Position numbers and translations under genes: made by a program
Notes under the pieces: generated by a model
What the model was told of the DNA's origin: nothing
Database searches by the model: none
The model's input: only the letters and a program-made list of their open reading frames with translations
From: JBNRMR01 sp050309705
GTDB lineage: Bacteria; Bacillota; Clostridia; Christensenellales; UBA1750
DNA length: 6,992 bases
NCBI GenBank assembly: GCA_050309705.1
Contig: JBNRMR010000171.1
Location: 1-6,992 of the forward strand
Direction: 5' to 3'
Shown here: in pieces, positions 5,692 through 6,992 of the stretch
How the letters are laid out: each line of letters starts with the position of its first letter
Position numbering within the stretch: position 1 is the first letter of the stretch

Positions 5692-5946
5692 ATGAAAAAA
5701 ATTGTATTCTTTGGTATTCCTGCACATGGCCATACAAATCCAACTCTAAATGTGGTGAAAGAACTAATTGCCCGCGGACATCAGGTTTGGTATTATTCTT
5801 ATAATTCCCTAAGAGAAAAAATTGAGTCAACCGGAGCAATATTTGTTTCGTGTGATGAATTCAATATAGAGAAAAAATTGACAGCACAAGATTCTGTACG
5901 TCTGCCTTTCGTGTCATCGTTCAGGAATCGTGTCATTGTGCACTAA
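5692..5946 (+). pseudogene. Truncated macrolide-family glycosyltransferase (GT1/MGT), N-terminus only
   Basis: The start is ATG 5692, with AGAGGA at 5681-5686 before it; the frame is open further upstream but without homology. The first ~70 of 84 residues are the N-terminal Rossmann half of an MGT-type glycosyltransferase: MKKIVFFGIPAHGHTNPTLN with the 'GHxNP' motif, KELIARGHQVWYYSYNSLRE, KIESTGAIFVSCDEF. These enzymes transfer a sugar from a nucleotide-sugar donor to macrolides or similar small acceptors and are about 390-400 residues long; the C-terminal donor-binding domain is missing here. After about residue 70 (RLPFVSSFRNRVIVH) the match is lost and a TAA follows. The good start signals suggest a recent truncation, but the product should be inactive. 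Confidence 0.75.
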
Positions 5947-5994
5947 CCATGAAATTGCCTCGTAGCCAGTCGGTTCGCTCCGGAAGTGTACGAG

Positions 5995-6159
5995 ATGAGT
6001 CTTTTCTCTGGTATATTTGATACAACAGCGAAAGAGGCGTATTTGGAAAACACCGAGGCATATGAGCGATTGTTCGCAGATGCCCAAAAATATCGATCCA
6101 TCCAGCAGGTGAATTGCCCCCGAAAAGTTAGACAAATATTTTATTTAAGCCGCCACTAG
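5995..6159 (+). other. Unrecognised open stretch, possible gene fragment
   Basis: From ATG 5995 the frame reads MSLFSGIFDTTAKEAYLENT and EAYERLFADAQKYRSIQQ before it enters the IS3-like end at 6110 and stops at 6157-6159. It has protein-like composition, and the frame is open upstream to about 5955 (APEVYEM), so it may be the 3' piece of a gene cut by the insertion element. I do not recognise the family and see no ribosome binding site. Confidence 0.25.
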
Positions 6160-6279
6160 GGCTTTCTGTCTGTGCAACGCAGGCGGCAAGCCCTTTCGCT
6201 TTGACTTGATGCGGTGGTTGTTGTAGTAATCCAGATGCTCAGCGAGTTCTGCCCTAAAATCTTCTATAGATTTAAATTT
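6110..6279 (-). mobile_element. IS3-family insertion sequence end (remnant)
   Basis: The plus strand at 6110 starts TGAATTGCCCCCGAAAAGTT-AGACA, the usual form of an IS3-family (IS150-type) terminal inverted repeat beginning with TG. Inside it on the minus strand lies the end of the transposase gene. The other terminal repeat, OrfA and most of OrfB are absent, since at about 6280 the sequence changes to the promoter of an unrelated gene. Only this end remains, so it cannot move. Confidence 0.7.
6145..6279 (-). pseudogene. IS3-family transposase OrfB, C-terminal fragment
   Basis: The 44 codons ending at TAA 6145-6147 read KFKSIEDFRAELAEHLDYYN, then NHRIKSKRKGLPPALHRQKA. This is the end of IS3-family OrfB (rve integrase core), where the 'YIxYYNxxRIxxKxKGLPPxxyR' block is highly conserved. 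The upstream DDE catalytic domain is gone; a stop codon (6280-6282) comes immediately before the matching part. Confidence 0.75.
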
Positions 6280-6301
6280 TTATGAAATTGCTCAAAGGTT
6301 A

Positions 6302-6329
6302 TTGACATATGCCATAAACGTAGTATAAT
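6302..6329 (+). promoter_or_regulatory. Sigma-A-type promoter of the DUF5320-DUF134 genes
   Basis: TTGACA (6302-6307) and TATAAT (6324-6329) are both perfect consensus boxes with a 16-base spacer. They lie 45 bases before the ATG of the DUF5320 gene, giving a leader of about 35-40 bases that contains the second repeat described in the next entry. Confidence 0.85.
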
Positions 6330-6355
6330 AAGAGTAAATGGTATATGCCACAAAC
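6307..6355 (+). promoter_or_regulatory. Paired 13-base direct repeats, candidate operator
   Basis: ATATGCCATAAAC (6307-6319) and ATATGCCACAAAC (6343-6355) differ at one position and are 36 bases apart. The first touches the -35 box and the second lies just after the likely transcription start, so a protein bound to both would block the promoter. The core of each is also near-palindromic (CATATG, GGTATATGCC). The downstream DUF134 HTH protein is an obvious candidate to bind here, but this is inference from layout only. Confidence 0.5.
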
Positions 6356-6373
6356 CATAAGGAGGTGAAAAGT

Positions 6374-6652
6374 ATGCCAAGAAGGGATGGAACCGGCCCA
6401 ATGGGCGCGGGATCAATGACTGGAAGAGGATTAGGGCTTTGCACAGGTGCTAATGTAGTAAAGTACGGAGCTGGTCTCGGAATGGGATTAGGCCTTGGGC
6501 TTGCTTGCAGACGCGGTTTCGGCCGCGGTTTTGGTAGGGGTTCTGCGATTAATCAGACCTCCTCAAAAACACAAAAAGAGCTGCTGAATGAACAGAAAGC
6601 CATGCTGCAAACAAGGCTTGAAGTTATTGATAAGCAATTGGAGAACCTATAA
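6374..6652 (+). CDS. DUF5320 family protein
   Basis: I choose ATG 6374 because AAGGAGGTG (6359-6367) lies just before it and the protein then begins MPRRDGTGPMGAGSMTGRGL, the hallmark start of DUF5320 proteins; the open frame from 6338 adds residues without support. The 92-residue protein has a Gly/Met/Arg-rich N-terminal half (CTGANVVKYGAG, then GFGRGFGRG) and a C-terminal helical coiled coil (TQKELLNEQKAMLQTRLEVI). Such genes usually stand near DUF134 regulators, NifX/NafY-like (dinitrogenase iron-molybdenum cofactor) proteins and Mrp-type ATPases in anaerobes, suggesting a link to Fe-S or metal cluster handling; no biochemical role is established that I know of. It appears intact and is first in its operon. 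Confidence 0.8.
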   Translation: MPRRDGTGPMGAGSMTGRGLGLCTGANVVKYGAGLGMGLGLGLACRRGFGRGFGRGSAINQTSSKTQKELLNEQKAMLQTRLEVIDKQLENL

Positions 6653-6664
6653 TGGGCATCAGGG

Positions 6665-6688
6665 ATAACCGGAGGACGCTCTGGTTAT
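6665..6688 (+). other. Intergenic hairpin between DUF5320 and DUF134 genes
   Basis: ATAACCGGAG (6665-6674) pairs over all ten positions with CTCTGGTTAT (6679-6688), one pair being G-U, around the loop GACG. Only three T follow, so it is at best a weak terminator; it may instead tune mRNA stability or the ratio of the two products. Confidence 0.5.
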
Positions 6689-6715
6689 TTCTGATTAGAA
6701 TGGAGGTGATGAATT

Positions 6716-6992
6716 ATGGCGAGACCGATGAAGTGGAGAAAAGTATGCTGTTTGCCTGAAAGCAATAGATTTGGGCCTCTTGATCTTGATTTGCCTGCCG
6801 ACGCTGAAAACCATGTAAACATGACTGTAGACGAGTATGAAACTATAAGGCTTATCGATTTGGAGGGCTTTACTCAAGAAGAGTGTGCCAAGCAAATGAA
6901 TATTGCTCGTAGCACCGTCCAAGGCATTTATATAGAGGCCAGAAAAAAGCTGGCTGAATCTTTAGTAAATGGAAAGGTGCTGTCGATTGAAG
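6716..6992 (+). CDS. DUF134 family HTH DNA-binding protein (cut by window end)
   Basis: ATG 6716 follows GGAGGTG (6702-6708) by 7 bases. The visible 92 residues start MARPMKWRKVCCLPESNRFG with the two adjacent Cys typical of DUF134, then PLDLDLPADAENHVNMTVDE, YETIRLIDLEGFTQEECAKQ and MNIARSTVQGIYIEARKKLA. The last part is a sigma-70 region 4-like helix-turn-helix. DUF134 proteins are predicted DNA-binding regulators whose genes sit with NifX/NafY-like and Mrp-type genes. The family is usually about 100-150 residues, often with a Cys-rich C-terminus, so the end lies just outside the window. It shares the promoter of the DUF5320 gene and may regulate it through the repeats at 6307-6355. Confidence 0.85.
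   Translation, partial: MARPMKWRKVCCLPESNRFGPLDLDLPADAENHVNMTVDEYETIRLIDLEGFTQEECAKQMNIARSTVQGIYIEARKKLAESLVNGKVLSIE

Noticed and set aside
6338..6373. Earlier start for the DUF5320 gene at 6338
   Set aside because: That start would put the ribosome binding site AAGGAGGTG inside the gene; MPRRDG at 6374 is the family's normal start.
1..6992. CRISPR arrays, tRNA or rRNA genes
   Set aside because: No regularly spaced repeats, cloverleaf with CCA-end region or rRNA-like conserved stretches were seen; the only long direct repeat is the two-copy toxin linker.

Overview
The window looks like accessory DNA from an anaerobic member of the Bacillota (class Clostridia). The grounds are strong AGGAGG-type ribosome binding sites, Clostridia-type phage lysis and head genes, large serine recombinase pieces, and a DUF5320-DUF134 gene pair at the right edge of the kind common in anaerobic Firmicutes. 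I cannot name a species. Most of the window is a graveyard of phage and mobile-element pieces; few genes are intact.

Left part (1-1640): scrambled late-phage and integrase DNA. On the minus strand the tail of a peptidoglycan-binding endolysin overlaps a phage membrane-protein gene, and that gene is fused in frame to the C-terminal part of a large serine recombinase. On the plus strand a small phage membrane protein runs out of frame into an LLH-type holin tail, closed by a clear Rho-independent terminator at 1540-1563.

Centre (1677-4403): the most interesting region. It holds a phage head-protein (MuF/SPP1 gp7-like) polymorphic toxin gene, split by one in-frame TAG, with a C-terminal domain resembling 'polymorphic toxin type 37'. 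Seventeen bases downstream is a small Cys-rich candidate immunity gene. About 50 bases further on, a second copy of the toxin linker appears without any start codon. It leads into a guanyl-specific RNase (barnase/RNase Sa) domain that keeps all four expected catalytic residues, followed by a SUKH (SMI1/KNR4) immunity gene with its own ribosome binding site. This is the layout of an orphan toxin/immunity cassette: the shared linker (repeat copies exactly 710 bases apart) would let the RNase tip replace the resident tip by recombination.

Right-centre (4404-6279): a strong 22-bp hairpin, then decayed fragments: a serine-recombinase piece, a frameshifted metK (S-adenosylmethionine synthetase) pseudogene without its 5' third, the start of a small membrane protein, the first ~70 residues of a macrolide-type glycosyltransferase, an unrecognised open stretch, and the end of an IS3-family element.

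Right edge (6300-6992): intact DNA again. A good sigma-A-type promoter with two near-identical 13-base repeats around it drives a DUF5320 gene and, after a small hairpin, a DUF134 HTH gene cut by the window end.
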